Below are positions 22,457 to 33,985 of a stretch of 64,000 nt of DNA, piece by piece. The position numbers and the translations under genes are program-made. This DNA comes from Atherix ibis (lineage: Eukaryota > Arthropoda > Insecta > Diptera > Athericidae), in NCBI GenBank assembly GCA_958298945.1, contig OY282609.1:59058220-59122219 (forward strand), written 5' to 3'. Below the pieces are notes generated by a model that worked only from the letters and a program-made list of their open reading frames with translations, did no database searches and was not told where the DNA came from. Each line of letters opens with the position of its first letter. Positions within the stretch are counted from its first letter, which is position 1.

Positions 22457-23734
22457 ACAGTTAGGCTGAAAAGTTTATAAGGTTGACGTCTAAATGGCGC
22501 CTCTTGCAAAAATCTACTTAATTATCCTTCAAATGATTCCTGTCAAAATTTGACAGCAATCGGTCGATTGGTTCGTGAGATATAGCATTTTGAGTGAAGC
22601 AACTTTTGTTATTGAAAAAAAATTGGATAAAGACTAATTTCGTGTATTGATAAAGCTTTGCTTTTTGATGAAAAAAATACAGTGGAAACCAAAGCATGGT
22701 TTGACAAACGTTATCCGGACTCTGCTCCAGCTATTTCAACTGTGGAATATTGGTTTCGTCAATTTCGAACTGGTCGTACGAGCACAGTTGATGCAGAACG
22801 CAGTGGACGCCCAAAAGAGGTGGTTACGGCAGAAAACATCAAAAAAATCCACAAAATAATTTTAAATGACCGTAAAGTGAAGTTGAGCGAGATAGCTGAG
22901 ACTCTGAAGATATCGAAAGAGCGTGTTGGACATATCGTGCATGAATATTTGGGCATGCGATAGCTGTGTGCAAAGTGGGTGCCGCGTGAGCTCACTGTGG
23001 ACCAAAAACATCAACGTGTTGATGATTCTGAGCAGTGTTTGGAGCTGTTCAAGCGCAATAAACCCGAATTTTTGCGTCGATATGTGACAATGGATGAAAC
23101 ATGGCTCCGTCACTACACTCCGAATCCAATCGGCAGTCGGCAGAGTGGAGAGCGAGCGACGAACCGAATCCAAAGCGTGGAAAGACGCAACAGTCGGCTG
23201 GCAAGGTGATGGCGTCTGTATTTTGAATTGCGCATGGTATAATATTCATTGACTATCTCCAGAAGGGACAGACGATCAACAGCGACTATTATATAGCGTT
23301 ATTGGATCGTTTGAAGAAAGAAATCGCTAAGAAACGGCATCATTTGAAGAAGAAAAAAGTGTTGTTTCACCAAGACAATGCACCGTGTTACAAGTCGATG
23401 AAAACGATGGTCAAACTCAATGAATTGGGCTACGAATTGCTTCCCCATACACCGTATTCTCCAGATATGGCCCCCAGCGACTTTTTCCTGTTTGCAGACC
23501 TCAAGAGAATGCTCGCTGGCAAGAAATTTAAGACCGATGATGAAGTGATTGCTGAAACTGAGGGCTATTTTGAGGCAAAACCGAAAAAGTACTATAAAAA
23601 TGGTATCGAAAAGTTGGAAGATCGCTATAATCGCTGTATCGCCCTCGAAGGCAGCTATGTTGAATAATAAAAATGAATTTTGCAAAAAAAAATATTTTTA
23701 ATGTGTTAGCTTATAAACTTTTCAGCCGAACTGT
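22457..23734 (+). mobile_element. Himar-like (irritans subfamily) mariner
   Basis: Ends are acagttaggctgaaaagttt at 22457-22476 and its near-complement at 23710-23734, with TA just before the left end. Length (1278 bp) and terminal sequence agree with irritans-subfamily mariners such as Himar1. The transposase is in plus orientation. Confidence 0.93.
22613..23667 (+). pseudogene. Himar-like transposase, several inactivating changes
   Basis: The expected ATG near 22613 is ATT, and a TAA follows eight codons later (KD-stop-FRVLIKLCF). Then DEKNTVETKAWFDKRYPDSA, the GRPKEVVT linker, VKLSEIAETLKISKERVGHI, a TAG near 22962 where the Lys after GMR is expected, LCAKWVPRELTVDQKHQRVD, and MDETWLRHYTPN with the first Asp. 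A small deletion near 23130 and a TGA in VF-stop-(D)AHG near 23226 follow. From 23302 the frame is clean: KKVLFHQDNAPCYKSMKTMV (second Asp), TPYSPDMAPSDFFLF (third Asp), and a natural end at YNRCIALEGSYVE. The triad is present, but the gene is clearly dead. Confidence 0.9.
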
Positions 23735-24941
23735 TCTAACTTAGCGGAAACATTTAAAAAAAACTAGAACTTTAAGTGACGAAACCTCATTTTAACGTGA
23801 CAACTTTCTCGAGCAGAAATGATTTCATAAAAAGGAATTTCAGGATCAATTTTTTATCAAGAAATTGTAGGTATCTTTATGACAATAAAATTTATTGATT
23901 GTTGCTGGATTAGGTAATACTGGACGTCTGTACCTTGAGTTCAAATCCAGATATGGAATAATCAGGATGCGGTTATATTATTGCCAAATGACCTCAGTAG
24001 ATATAACCTTAAAAAATATCTGAAAATAGAAATAGGGTCTACAAATATCTACAAATACTAATAGACCCATGATAAGCAATTATATATAATTAAAATTCTC
24101 ACTCCTCTATGGCTAACAGAAATTAATAATTTGCTGAACAATTAAAAAACGAACACCTCCGAATTCCTCAAATAGTTTCGAAAATAATATTTAGCATTTT
24201 TCTCGATTTCTATTCATATTTTTTGTACCTTTGTGTCTAGGTAAAAATGAAAAGAATATTTTGCAAATTATTTAACATCCATAGTTCAGGTATGCGAGTA
24301 AGTGTAATAAATCAAAATTTTGCTGACCATAAATGTCAATTGCCTGTCAATTATTCGAATAAGTATCGCCTCTTCTATGTGCTCTCTTCGATAGACCACT
24401 ACTACTACTGATCCCCATTGCCCCATGTAGTTTTTTTATACCTCTAATAAAATGGAGATTAATACGGCAAGTATAGAAATTCCGAAAGTATTTGCATTTT
24501 TTTTTCTGTTCATATACTTAAATGCGGATTGTCTACATGTACGGGAGAGGATAGGTTGGCACTAATACTTTCCAGACAGTTTATTGACTTTTTCGTACAA
24601 AAACCGGCAGTTGATTTTTGTAGAAATTTTATTGTATTTTTAAAAAAAAGAGGGAGTCAGTTTTATTGACTTTAAATATTGGGAACGTCAGTTCAATTGT
24701 CTACTTTTACTTGGAATTTTAAACAAAATGCTTAGATAAGATCAGATAAGAGTTTTAAGTATTTTCAAGTATTTTAACCTTATTTAAAGGTACTCATAAA
24801 ATTGAAGAAAGTTCTTTGTGAGAAAATTGTTCTTTGTGAGGGAGGTCTCGACAATCATTTCGAGTTCAAAATGGAGTCTACGTTTTTTTTTGTAGGTGAC
24901 ATGTAGGATATTATAAAGTCCGTAGTTAAGGACCAAACTTA
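23735..24941. other. AT-rich DNA, no gene seen
   Basis: AT-rich spacer between two mariners with no coding frame or RNA gene that I can support. Confidence 0.55.
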
Positions 24942-26108
24942 CCAGGTGTATAAGCTGAAATCCGCTGTTTTTAGTACTTATTCAAAGTACTTGCCCTCGC
25001 TAGCTATATATTTTCCCCATCTCTCGGGCAATTTGTGGATACCACGCCAAAAAAATTCCTTCTCTTTCGAGGTAAACCACTCATCAAGCCATTTTCGGAC
25101 ATCTTCGTAAGAATCGAAGTGCTGCTCGGCGAGCGCGTGGCCTATCGACGAAAACAGGTGATAGTCGGAAGGGGTCAGCTCTGGTGGGGTAGCACCTCCC
25201 AGTTGAGTGTCTTCAAGTAATTTCGGACCATTTTTGACGTGTGCGATGATGCGTTGTCGTGGAGGAAAATCAGCTTGGCATGTCTTTGTTGATAATCCGT
25301 CCTTTTCTCATGCAGAGCACGGTGCAATTTGATCAGTTGTTGGTGATAGCGGTGGGCATTGACAGTTTCACCAGGTTTCGACATCTCATAGTAGATGATA
25401 CCCTGCTGATCCCACCAAACGCACATCATCGCCTTCCATTCGAAGCGATTTGGTCTTGGGGAAGATGTTGATGATTGTCCGGGATCAACCCACGATTTCT
25501 TGCGTTTAGGATTCTCGAAATATATCCACTTTTCATCGCTTATCACAATCCGATGCAGAAACGACTTTCTTTTTTGTCTGGCAACCAAGTTTTCGCATGT
25601 GTTTTGGCGTCGCTCCATCTACCTATCGTTCAATTTATGCCGCATCCATTTTCCAATCTTTTCAATCTTCCCCATGGCATGCAGACGCATGGAAATGGCT
25701 GGTTGAGTAACATCCAATTGCTCCGCAGCATTTTTTGCGATTGGGTATCGTCTTTGTCCAAAAGAGTCAAAATTGCCGTCTTTGAACCGACGAAACGAAT
25801 CTCGGCACGTTGTTTTCGATAAAGCACTGTCACCATAGGCCTCCATAAGCATTCGATGCGATTCGGCAGCCGATTCCTTCAAATTGAAGCAGAAAAGCAG
25901 AGCTTCCTGCTTATGCTAAAAAAGTAGACATGATTACCAAAGGAAAAATGTATGTTGTAGTACGAAATTGCTGACAATGTGTACTGATTAATACCAATAG
26001 CTGACAATGTGAACTGATTAATATCAAAAATTATGGCGTGTCCATGGTAGCTTAATACGCTCACTCACGCCATCTAAGACCAAACAGCGGATTTAAGCTT
26101 ATACACCT
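24942..26108 (-). mobile_element. Mos1-like mariner, copy 3
   Basis: Left end ccaggtgtataagctgaaat at 24942-24961 preceded by TA; right end around 26085-26108 (agcggatttaagcttataca, then cctt). Minus orientation. A local duplication near 25975-26035 repeats the phrase ctgacaatgtg-actgattaatac in the region before the transposase start. Confidence 0.92.
24978..25931 (-). pseudogene. Mos1-like transposase, eroded but triad region present
   Basis: Begins with ATG (complement of 25929-25931), but a TAA appears within seven codons because part of the N-terminus is deleted. Readable: MKESAAESHRMLMEAYGDSA, a deletion after GNFD, EQLDVTQPAISMRLHAMGKI, a TAG after LNDR, FLHRIVISDEKWIYFENPKR (first Asp), ARLIFLHDN-type segment (here AKLIFLHDNASSHTSKM, second Asp), and LNWEVLPHQS. 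The frame then breaks, with about 10 codons including the YSPDLAP motif reduced to a remnant. The stop is at 24978-24980. Confidence 0.88.
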
Positions 26109-26109
26109 T

Positions 26110-28568
26110 ATATGCTTGGAAAAAAGATTTTCTAAGCAGCACATCTTGAGCACTCAAAGCTGAAAGAAAATTCCTTGTTGAATGGGTTTAGTTGACTGCA
26201 TTTTTTTTTAGATGGTAAAGTGGGACCAATAGTATAGTGATTTTGTTTGCTTTTATGATAGGGCCTTAAGACTTATGTCAGGAGATCCTTTTTTGTGCCA
26301 GATTAGCAACGTATGTTTTCGAACTTAGTGATGGACTAGAGAAACTGATCTACAGTTAGTAATAGACTGTAGATAATTTTGTTAAATTTTGCGGAGCAGA
26401 TTAATTTAGTTGTAAAAAATTTAAGAAAAAAAATGGGAATAAAATTATCGACAAAGAAGCTCAATAAATACACGTTGTATGTGAAAAATAGTTAACTGAC
26501 TGCTTATATGACGGTTTTTGTTACCAAAAAGTATGTCCAATTCAGATTCTTAGTAGCCTAAAATTCACAAAATACCAATAAGGATGTTGGATAGATATTT
26601 TTTTATATTTTTCAATTGGCTTAGAGAACTATTTTGTTGAATTACTCGATTATGTTAAAAAAGATTTTCTATTCCAAAAGTTTGAAAATCCTAAAAAAAA
26701 GGATTTTTGCTTCGAAGGCAGACTTAATTTTTTTAACAACCAATATTATATAGAACACTCTGAGATTCCTGATTCTTTATGGAAGTTTTTGTTGACTATC
26801 CCTAAACATCATGTAACTTATGAGCAGCAACGGGTTGAGTTATATTTTTGGCAATCAGAGATTATTTAATTAAAAAGCGTCCTTTTTAAATCGAAAACTG
26901 GCTAGATGTAGTATGAATAATATTTTTATAGTTGAACAAAAAATTGTTATTGAAAAGTATCTTTTTGATAAAAATTGTTATTGAAAAGTGGCAGTAGAGT
27001 TATTTAATTATTAAATTTTATTTTAACGATCGATAAATATCTATTTCAGCTACAGTTTCGATTAGAATTAAACTAGGAACGACCAATTATTTATATCTCT
27101 TTAATTTTTCGAAATCAATAATCTTTGCAACAATAAATTTTTATGCATATTCTATTTAGTATCTGCCTTTTTTTTCAAGAAGAACTTCTCTAAAATGAAG
27201 ACTTTATAGAAATCGTAGAAACGGAATTTTCTTCCATTTGGACTATAAAAAAATACCCACTATTAAAAGGAAAAGATTTTTAATGTCCCAAGTATGGAAA
27301 CTCAAAAGAGCATTAAAACTTTTAGCATTAAATATTAAATATAGAATTTATGGCAACCATAAAACTCTATTCAATAAATCAATCAATGGGAAAAATTCTT
27401 ATATGAAAACGCACGCACGGTTAAATGGAAACAATCTCTTCCTCGTTCTTCTTTTAGATTAAAAAAAAAAAATCAAAATAGTAACAAAATACAAACATAC
27501 AAATCAATTATAATAGATTCTAGAATAGCTTAAAAGTTCCACTGTTAGAGACTTTTTTAGAGTATTAACTTGTATTTTTGTTGTAGACGACGACTACTAA
27601 TTGCAATCTAATAGTTTTTGCTGATACTGTACTCGGCCAGATATTTTATGGCAACTGCATTTTTACTAATAGTTGTAATATTTAATTTTTATTCTTCATT
27701 GCGAATTCGATGAATTCATTTAAGATAAATTAGATTACACCTTCTCCCTTCGCAGCCCAACTTAAGCCAATATCTTAAAGTTATTGCTTTACATGTTCTC
27801 CGAATTCACTCTCTACCCAACCTACCCTAAAAAGTTCTCTGTTATAAATGAAAATATTGCAAGTTTCCCCAAGTTTTTCTGATAAGAACTTGCATTTTTC
27901 TTACTTGTTCTTCTGCACATGCATTTTTGTTTCATTACATTTTATTTCCAATTGTTTATTTTTAATATCATTGAAATAAATTTATAATTATTATTATTAT
28001 TTTAATTAGTTAAGTAGCTAGAATTTATTGCGTAGAATTTGTTTTATTTTTATTATTAAAAAAAAAAACTGTTTACGCAATTGCATCTCAGTTAGCTTAA
28101 ATGGCGATCGTAGATCGTAGCGAAACTGCAACAATTTCCAAATGAATTCTTGATATGAACAGAGTCAGGTGAAATGTCGGAAAGCTGACTACTCTATTTT
28201 TTTTAAAGGAAATGAGAGGGTGGGGATCGTCAACAATTGTTTGGAGCATAATTAGTGCTGAAAGTATTTGGTTTCTAAGCCACAATAAACCGAAAATGTC
28301 TGGGAAAATATTTGGAAATTTGAATATATTTTTTTTTCGGATTTATTATAATGCATATGGCTAAGCATGTAATTATTTGATAATAAATATAAAATATTTA
28401 TAATAGTTTATATATTGGGCATAATAAAATGCCCTGAAAACATATATGGACTTTGTGCTATTTATCTGCTGTCCCACCTCCCATTCTCCACCGTCGTTAC
28501 TATTAATATAATTATGCATTTTATTATATATTCTAGTTGGTAGATGGAACAATTTAAGATGAAGTGTA
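26110..28568. other. AT-rich DNA, no gene seen
   Basis: Long AT-rich stretch. The open frame at 27238-27462 is Lys/Leu-rich without a recognisable domain, and that at 28097-28285 has no support. No RNA gene seen. Confidence 0.55.
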
Positions 28569-29837
28569 AGGGAAAGTTCCGTCGTTTTTTCTAAAGAAAA
28601 AAACAAAACTTTTTTTCACTTTTTATTCAACAATTAATCCAAAATATAATTTCCTTTATTAGTTATAACTGTCTGTTAGCGTTCTGGCAGCTTATCCAAC
28701 CCCTTGGAAAAGAAGTCCTCGTTTGTGGACGTAAAGTATGTATTCTTCCACTGCCATTTGGACACCCTCATAATTTATAAATTCATTTCCATCAAAAAAG
28801 TTTTGCAGCGACCTGAACAGATGATAGTCAGATGGTGCAATATCTGGAGAATATGTTGGCTGAGGTAGAGTTTCCCAACCCAACTCTGCAATTTTTTGTA
28901 CGGTTTTTCTTGCCACGTCCGGTCTAGCGTTCTCATGGTGAAGAATTACACCTTTTCTGTTAGCCAAATATGGACATTTACGTTGAATTTCTTTATTCAA
29001 AACATCAAGTTGCGAACAGTAACGATCAGCATCGATCGTATAATTTTCTATCAGCAACTCATAATAGACAAAACCCCTCTGATCCCACCAACAACACAAC
29101 ATAACTTTCGTTTGATTCACGCCAGGTTTGTATGTGGTTGGTGGTTTCTCCCCTTTGTAAACATATGCCCTTTTTCTAACCACATGTTTATAAACTATCC
29201 ACTTTTCATCACCAGGCACCAAGCGGTCTAAAAAACGTTTCCCTTTTGTGACGAGCAAAATTTGAAAAACATATTGAAATTCGATCCATTAAATTTTTTT
29301 TGCTTAATTCGTGTAGCACCCAAACAGAGAGTTTGGACACAAAACCAAGCCTTTTAACATGCTCTAAAACAATAGTCTGATGAATTCCAAGCTTGAAGGC
29401 CACTTCTGTGGAATTTAACATGGGATTTGTCCTGATTATACTGCGTAGCACTTCGTTATTGACATCTGATGGCATTCCTGATCTGGGTTCATCTTTCAAA
29501 GAAAAATCACCCGAACAAGATTTTGCAAGCCATCTCTGGCATATTCGAGCTGTTACTGCGTCTTCTCCAAATACGCTACACAAGTATTTTTCCCCTCCAT
29601 CGCGTTGTTCATTTTTTGGAACTCATACAAAATACAATATCTTAAGTGCACTTTTTCTTCACACATGTTAACTGTTTTACAAGTTTAAAAAAACTGACAA
29701 AAATATGAAAAAATGTGTACAAACCATCAATCATACAGTAATCTAACGGTTTAAATCGATTTCAGTCGAATCAGAATTCTCGCTAAGAATCGACAACGCA
29801 TACAAGTGCAAGTTTTCAAAAAAGACAGAACTTTTCC
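28569..29837 (-). mobile_element. cecropia-like mariner, complete ends
   Basis: Terminal repeats agggaaagttccgtc (28569 onward) and its near-complement ending at 29837 are each flanked by TA (28567-28568 and 29838-29839). Length 1269 bp. Minus orientation. The ends differ from those of all other mariners in the window. Confidence 0.88.
28634..29666 (-). pseudogene. mariner transposase with Glu in place of the second catalytic Asp
   Basis: Starts at the ATG complementary to 29664-29666 (MCEEKVHLRYCILYEFQKMN). A frame change near 29580 leads to GEDAVTARICQRWLAKSCSG, DEPRSGMPSDVNN and NSTEVAFKLGIHQTIVLEHV. Another break near 29250 precedes VPGDEKWIVYKHVVRKRAYV (first Asp), VMLCCWWDQRGFVYYELL, VILHHENARPDVARK, and QPTYSPDIAPSDYHLFRSLQ (third Asp). 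The central motif is HHENARP instead of HHDNARP, which should abolish metal-ion catalysis. The family look (GRPS-type linker, NARPH, YHLFRSL) is that of the cecropia/mellifera group; the exact subfamily is uncertain. Confidence 0.85.
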
Positions 29838-29941
29838 TTACATCCCATATAATCCCATAAATTTAATTTGCCAAAGTGTTCTTATTATACTGGAGTGCCC
29901 ATCACTTCATAAATTCTGCAATTAGTAAAATAATACTATGC

Positions 29942-29994
29942 TATAATTGCAACTACTACTCCTATAGATAATACATAATGGAAATGGGCTACTA
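29942..29994 (-). other. second COI (mitochondrial) scrap, flanking a mariner
   Basis: The complement of 29942-29994 reads V-A-H-F-H-Y-V-L-S-M-G-V-V-V-A-I-M with the invertebrate mitochondrial code, the COI segment following the D-T-Y-Y region. Its first bases abut exactly the TA at 29993-29994 in front of the mariner at 29995. This is the same COI position at which the mariner at 37058-38160 is inserted. It keeps cattat (His-Tyr) where the larger NUMT at 38161 has lost one A, so it is not a simple recent copy of that locus. Weak similarity may extend further left. Confidence 0.8.
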
Positions 29995-31254
29995 CCAGAT
30001 GTATAACCTTAAATCCGGTGCTTGGTCATAGATGGCGTGAGTGAGCGTATTAGGCTACCATGGGCACGCCATACTTTTTTTTATGAGTTTGACATCTGTC
30101 AACATTAATCAGTGCACATTGTCAGCAATTTCGTACAACAACATACATTTTTCCTTTGGTAATTATGTCTAGTTTTGTACCAAAAAAAGAGCATATGCGG
30201 GAAGCTCTGCTTTTCTGCTTTAATTTGAAGAAATCGCCTGCCGAATTGCATCGAATCCTTATGGAGGCCTATGGTGACAGTGCTTTATCGGAAACAACGT
30301 GCCGAGATTGGTTTCGTCGGTTCAAAGACGGCAATTTTGACTTGTGGGACAAGAAGCGTGAAAATCGGCCTAAGATGGTTGAGGACCATCAATTGCGGAC
30401 TCTTTTGGACGAAGACGATACCCAATTGCAAAAAATGCTCGCAGAGCAATTGGGTGTTACTCAACCAGCCATTTCCATGCGTCTGCGTGCCATGGGGAAG
30501 ATTGAAAAGATCGGAAAATGGGTGCCGCATAAATTGAACGATAGCCTGATGGAGCGACGCCAAAACACATACAAAATCTTGCTCGCCAGACGAAAAAGAA
30601 AGTTGTTCTTGCGTCGGATTGTGACAAGCTGAAAAGTGGATATATTTCGAGGATCCTAAACGCAAGAAATCGTGTGTCGATCCCGGCCAACCATTAATAT
30701 CTTCCCCAAGACCAAATCGCTTCGGACGGAATACGATGCTGTGCGTTTGGTGGGATCAGCAGGGTATCGTCTCCTATGAGATGTTGAAACCTGGTGAAAC
30801 TGTCAATGCTTACCGCTACCACCAATAACTGATCAAATTGCACCGTACTCTACGTGAAAAAAAGACGGATTATCAACAAAGACATGACAAGCTGATTTTC
30901 CTCCACGACAACGCACCATCGTGCACGTCAAAAATGGTCCCAAACTACTTGGAGATACTCAATTGAGAGGTGCTCCCCCCCCCCTTTTCCGACTACCATC
31001 TGTTTTCTACGATGGGTCACGTGCTTGCTGAGGAGCACTTCGATTCCTACGAAGATGTCCGAAAATGGCTTGATGAGTGGTTTGTCTCAAAAGAAAAGGA
31101 ATTTTTTGTCGTGGTATCCACAAATTGCTCGACAGATGGAAAAAATGTGTAGCTAGCAAAGGCAAGTACTTTGAATAAATTTGTTTCTGCTTTCTATGAA
31201 AAAAACATGTGTTTTTTTGATTAAAAAATAGCGGATTTAAGCTTATACACCTGG
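29995..31254 (+). mobile_element. Mos1-like mariner, copy 4, in COI-derived flank
   Basis: The left end is ccagatgtataaccttaaat, preceded by TA at 29993-29994. The right end is tttaagcttatacacctgg ending at 31254, then TA. It is the most complete Mos1-like copy (1260 bp) and the only one in plus orientation. The left end has the variant agatgt rather than aggtgt, shared only with the corresponding end of the copy at 37058-38160 (acatct). The left flank is COI sequence; the right flank is not. Confidence 0.92.
30165..31178 (+). pseudogene. Mos1-like transposase, first catalytic Asp lost
   Basis: A clean frame runs from the ATG at 30165 for about 155 codons: MSSFVPKKEHMREALLFCFN, the HTH region, GDSALSETTCRDWFRRFKDG, KKRENRPKMVEDHQL, EQLGVTQPAISMRLRAMGKI, KWVPHKLND and RKLFLRRIVTS. 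A deletion turns GDEKWIYFE into a TGA and removes the first catalytic Asp at about 30630. Downstream, in shifted frames, the LHDNAPSCTSKM segment (second Asp) survives. The segment encoding WEVLPHPAYSPDL is replaced by a run of C (about 30975-30987) before FRLPSVF-type remnants. The stop TAA is at 31176-31178. Confidence 0.9.
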
Positions 31255-31256
31255 TA

Positions 31257-32214
31257 ATAACAAAAAAAGATTTTTTATTTATTTTAAATAATCTTTGGAA
31301 AAACATTTTATTCTTCTTTCCAATAAAATTTTTCAATTTTAAATTGAACACATTTAAATTAAAACAAAGAAAAATTATGAAAATTGTAGAAATTTTCTAA
31401 CTAAAGAAGTGAGGAGAAAAAGGTGGACTTACTGAACATAAGTTTATTTACTATTACAATAGTTATACACCTCTTATCTCATTTCGTTAACATATAATAA
31501 GTATGGATTGTGCTGTTAGTATGTATAATTAGTAGATTAGCTTACATTTGCTATACTCGAAAAAACGAATTGAAAAATGAATTGACTTCAAAATAAACTT
31601 TAACGCCATGCTACACTATCGACTGACGATGGATGGATGGTGTCTGCTGATCCGATCCAAGTATTTACTCTAAAACATTGAATTGATCAATTAAATTGTA
31701 AAAGTTAATTGCCAGGCGCCACACTCTGTTTTAACAATAAATCGATAACTCATTCGCTCTCCTCCTCTTAATTAAAGTAATTACTTATAGTAAGAGCGCA
31801 ACTATCTGCTACCTTTCGATGATGGCCCACATAAATTGAATAGCCATCGCACCAAGCATGCCAAGTTGAACAAGTGTACGAGTATACCTGCCTGTAAAGC
31901 TTTTGTGTTCTATAATACGAGTATACATAGGTACTGGTGGCTAAATTGCATAAAATATGAAATAGATTTAAAATTCCCAGAGTATCATAAATGAACTTCA
32001 CCAAAAAAATGATGTAGGAAAAACTCAGTACATCACAAAGTTAATTGTTAATTTTACGTTAGAATACACTGTCACATGGTACATATATGAAAATCTTTTT
32101 TAAGGGGATTTTTTTTGTATTTAATACAATTTGTAATATTTAAAATATTGTTTAGTGATGTATGAAAAATGTTGTCTAATTATTTCCTCCTTTTCCATTT
32201 AGTTATTATAAAAA
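31257..32214. other. AT-rich DNA, no gene seen
   Basis: AT-rich spacer. A slightly more complex stretch at 31790-31930 has no coding frame I can support. Confidence 0.5.
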
Positions 32215-32466
32215 AGACCCTATTTTAATTTGTCTTGGATATCTGGTCATGTTAGTATATTCAACAATAAGCGACCTGACCAAATGGCAGTTAACATCTT
32301 TGCCCATACGTGGACAAATGACAGAGTGAATAGTGGAAGATTTTCTTCTACGCTCTGTCCAAACATCAGCGAACAAGTCTACCAACCATTTCGAAATGCT
32401 GGGCAAGGAAACTTCTTCAGAATTTCCTTTTGGCTAGGACTTTGGAGCTCAACAGCGCCTTTCTAA
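32215..32466 (+). pseudogene. possible RNase H relic of a non-LTR element
   Basis: A plus frame reads FNLSWISGHVSIFNNKRPDQ and then MAVNIFAHTW. This fits the RNase H signature W-I-x-G-H-x-x-I-x-N-N-x-x-x-D-x-x-A, including the conserved His and Asp. The rest of the frame to 32466 is unrecognised, and no reverse transcriptase is attached. Identification rests on this one motif. Confidence 0.45.
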
Positions 32467-33214
32467 AAGAATGTAAAACACACTATAAAATCTAATCAAT
32501 TCTAATTGTTCCCTCCAACTTATTAGTAATGCCAATTCACACGTAATATGATGGGCTCATGTTTGTGGCGCCATAAAATGCGCACCTGGCGCACATGTCT
32601 TAGGTAAATTATCTACCAACAAAACAAAAATAAAACCCTTTCTTAAGATGGAATGCAATAAATTAAAGAAAATTTTTCAAATAAAAATTTTTGTTTTGTT
32701 TTACGAATTTTCTTTAATTCCTAATCGCTCTATATAAAAAATTTATTACAAAAACGCCATCTGTTAGAAAGCTGCGTTACTTAAGGAGGACTACAAAAAT
32801 ATAAATTTTATTGCTGTTTAAATTTAAAAAAAAGTGAAATGTTGAACAAAAAAAAAAGAGACCCTTGCTTATTCCGCCAATATCTTTTGATATTAGCGGA
32901 ATATAGCCTTGAGTGGATGGTTTTAAGCAGATCTTGTTAGAGAGGTACCGAGTAAATTTGCTTGCGTTAATCAACGCCATCTATAAATTTTGCGCATTAG
33001 ATTGAAAAAATTATTATTTTCCATATAAGTCGCCTTTTATGACGGGCAGGAAATACTGTAGTGCTATTATAGTCCTCGGTCCTACACACGGGGTTATATG
33101 CCATCTATTAAAAATATTAATATTTTATTATATTTTTTGTAGCCGAATTCAAATATTTCTCCATTAGTGGAAAAATTTTCCTTCATTTAACTTAACAGCT
33201 AATCGTTAAGGGTT
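32467..33214. other. AT-rich DNA, no gene seen
   Basis: No gene recognised. A short G+C-richer patch at about 33025-33110 may be an old repeat. Confidence 0.5.
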
Positions 33215-33985
33215 CATTTTTAAGTTGAAGATGGAAGGCCATATTTTAGTGTTTAACTTTCGCGCCAAGATTGTGAAAAGTTGCGTAAAGTTGATGGTGA
33301 TAATTCTCTTAAAGAGCGCCAGTGCCAACGATGGTTTAAGAAATTTCGTACTGGTGACTGTGATCTCAACGACACTCCTCGGTTAGGAAGGGAAACCGAG
33401 TTTGATAATGATAAAATAAAGCCATAAATTGAGTGAAATCAGTGTTACACGACACGAGAGAATGGAGAAATACTGACCATCCATCATGTAACTGTTCTCT
33501 ACCACCTGAAGTAAGCTTGATGACTGGGTTCCTCATGACATGCTCATTAAACGTGAGGAAAATGATTCTTTTTGGAAACGATTGACTGCTGATAAGAAGT
33601 GGATCGCTTACAACAATGTGGTGCTGAGACGGTATTGGTTTCGGCGCGATGATCTGCCTCAAACGACATCGAAAGTGGACATTCATCAGAGGAAGGTTAT
33701 GCTCTCAGTATGGTGGAATATTAAAGGGTTTCGTGTTTTTTCATCTTCTACCAAGGAACCAAACCATGAATTCAGAGTCGGCAATTGCACAGTATGAACG
33801 AATCCCAACCATCCAGAAACGTTCGGAGCTCGTTAGGTGTAAAGCAGTTGTGTTCAATCACGAGAACGCAAGACTACACAAAAAGTTTGATCACCCGTCA
33901 AAAAATATTGGAGCTTGAATGGGATGTGTTGCCCCACCCACCATATTCGCCTGTCTTTGGGTCGTCCGACTGTATGTGGTTTCGC
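33215..33985 (+). mobile_element. mariner relic, joined 3'-to-3' with the next one
   Basis: A plus-strand mariner piece lacking its 3' end. It is fused tail to tail with an opposite-strand mariner at 33971-34680. No clear terminal repeat was found on the left. The two pieces overlap in a shared 15-base stretch (tgtatgtggtttcgc, 33971-33985) that reads as transposase in both directions, which suggests a junction formed at short homology. Confidence 0.7.
33231..33985 (+). pseudogene. mariner transposase relic (HENAR variant)
   Basis: Possible start ATG at 33231. Recognisable parts across several frames: MEGHILVFNFRA, QRWFKKFRTGDCDLNDTPRL, FDNDKIKP, VPHDMLIKREENDSFWKRLT, ADKKWIAYNNVVLRRYWFRR (DEKW changed to DKKW, first Asp kept), VMLSVWWNIKG, VVFNHENARLHK (second catalytic Asp replaced by Glu), and LEWDVLPHPPYSPVFGSSD with a changed YSPDLAPSD. 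At least three frame breaks. Related to the transposase at 28634-29666, which also has HEN in place of HDN. Confidence 0.75.

Noticed and set aside
30975..30987. Poly-C run (also 41371, 46628 as G, 62851) as regulatory G-quadruplex sites
   Set aside because: Single homopolymers, one of them inside a dead transposase; better explained by slippage or sequencing artefact.
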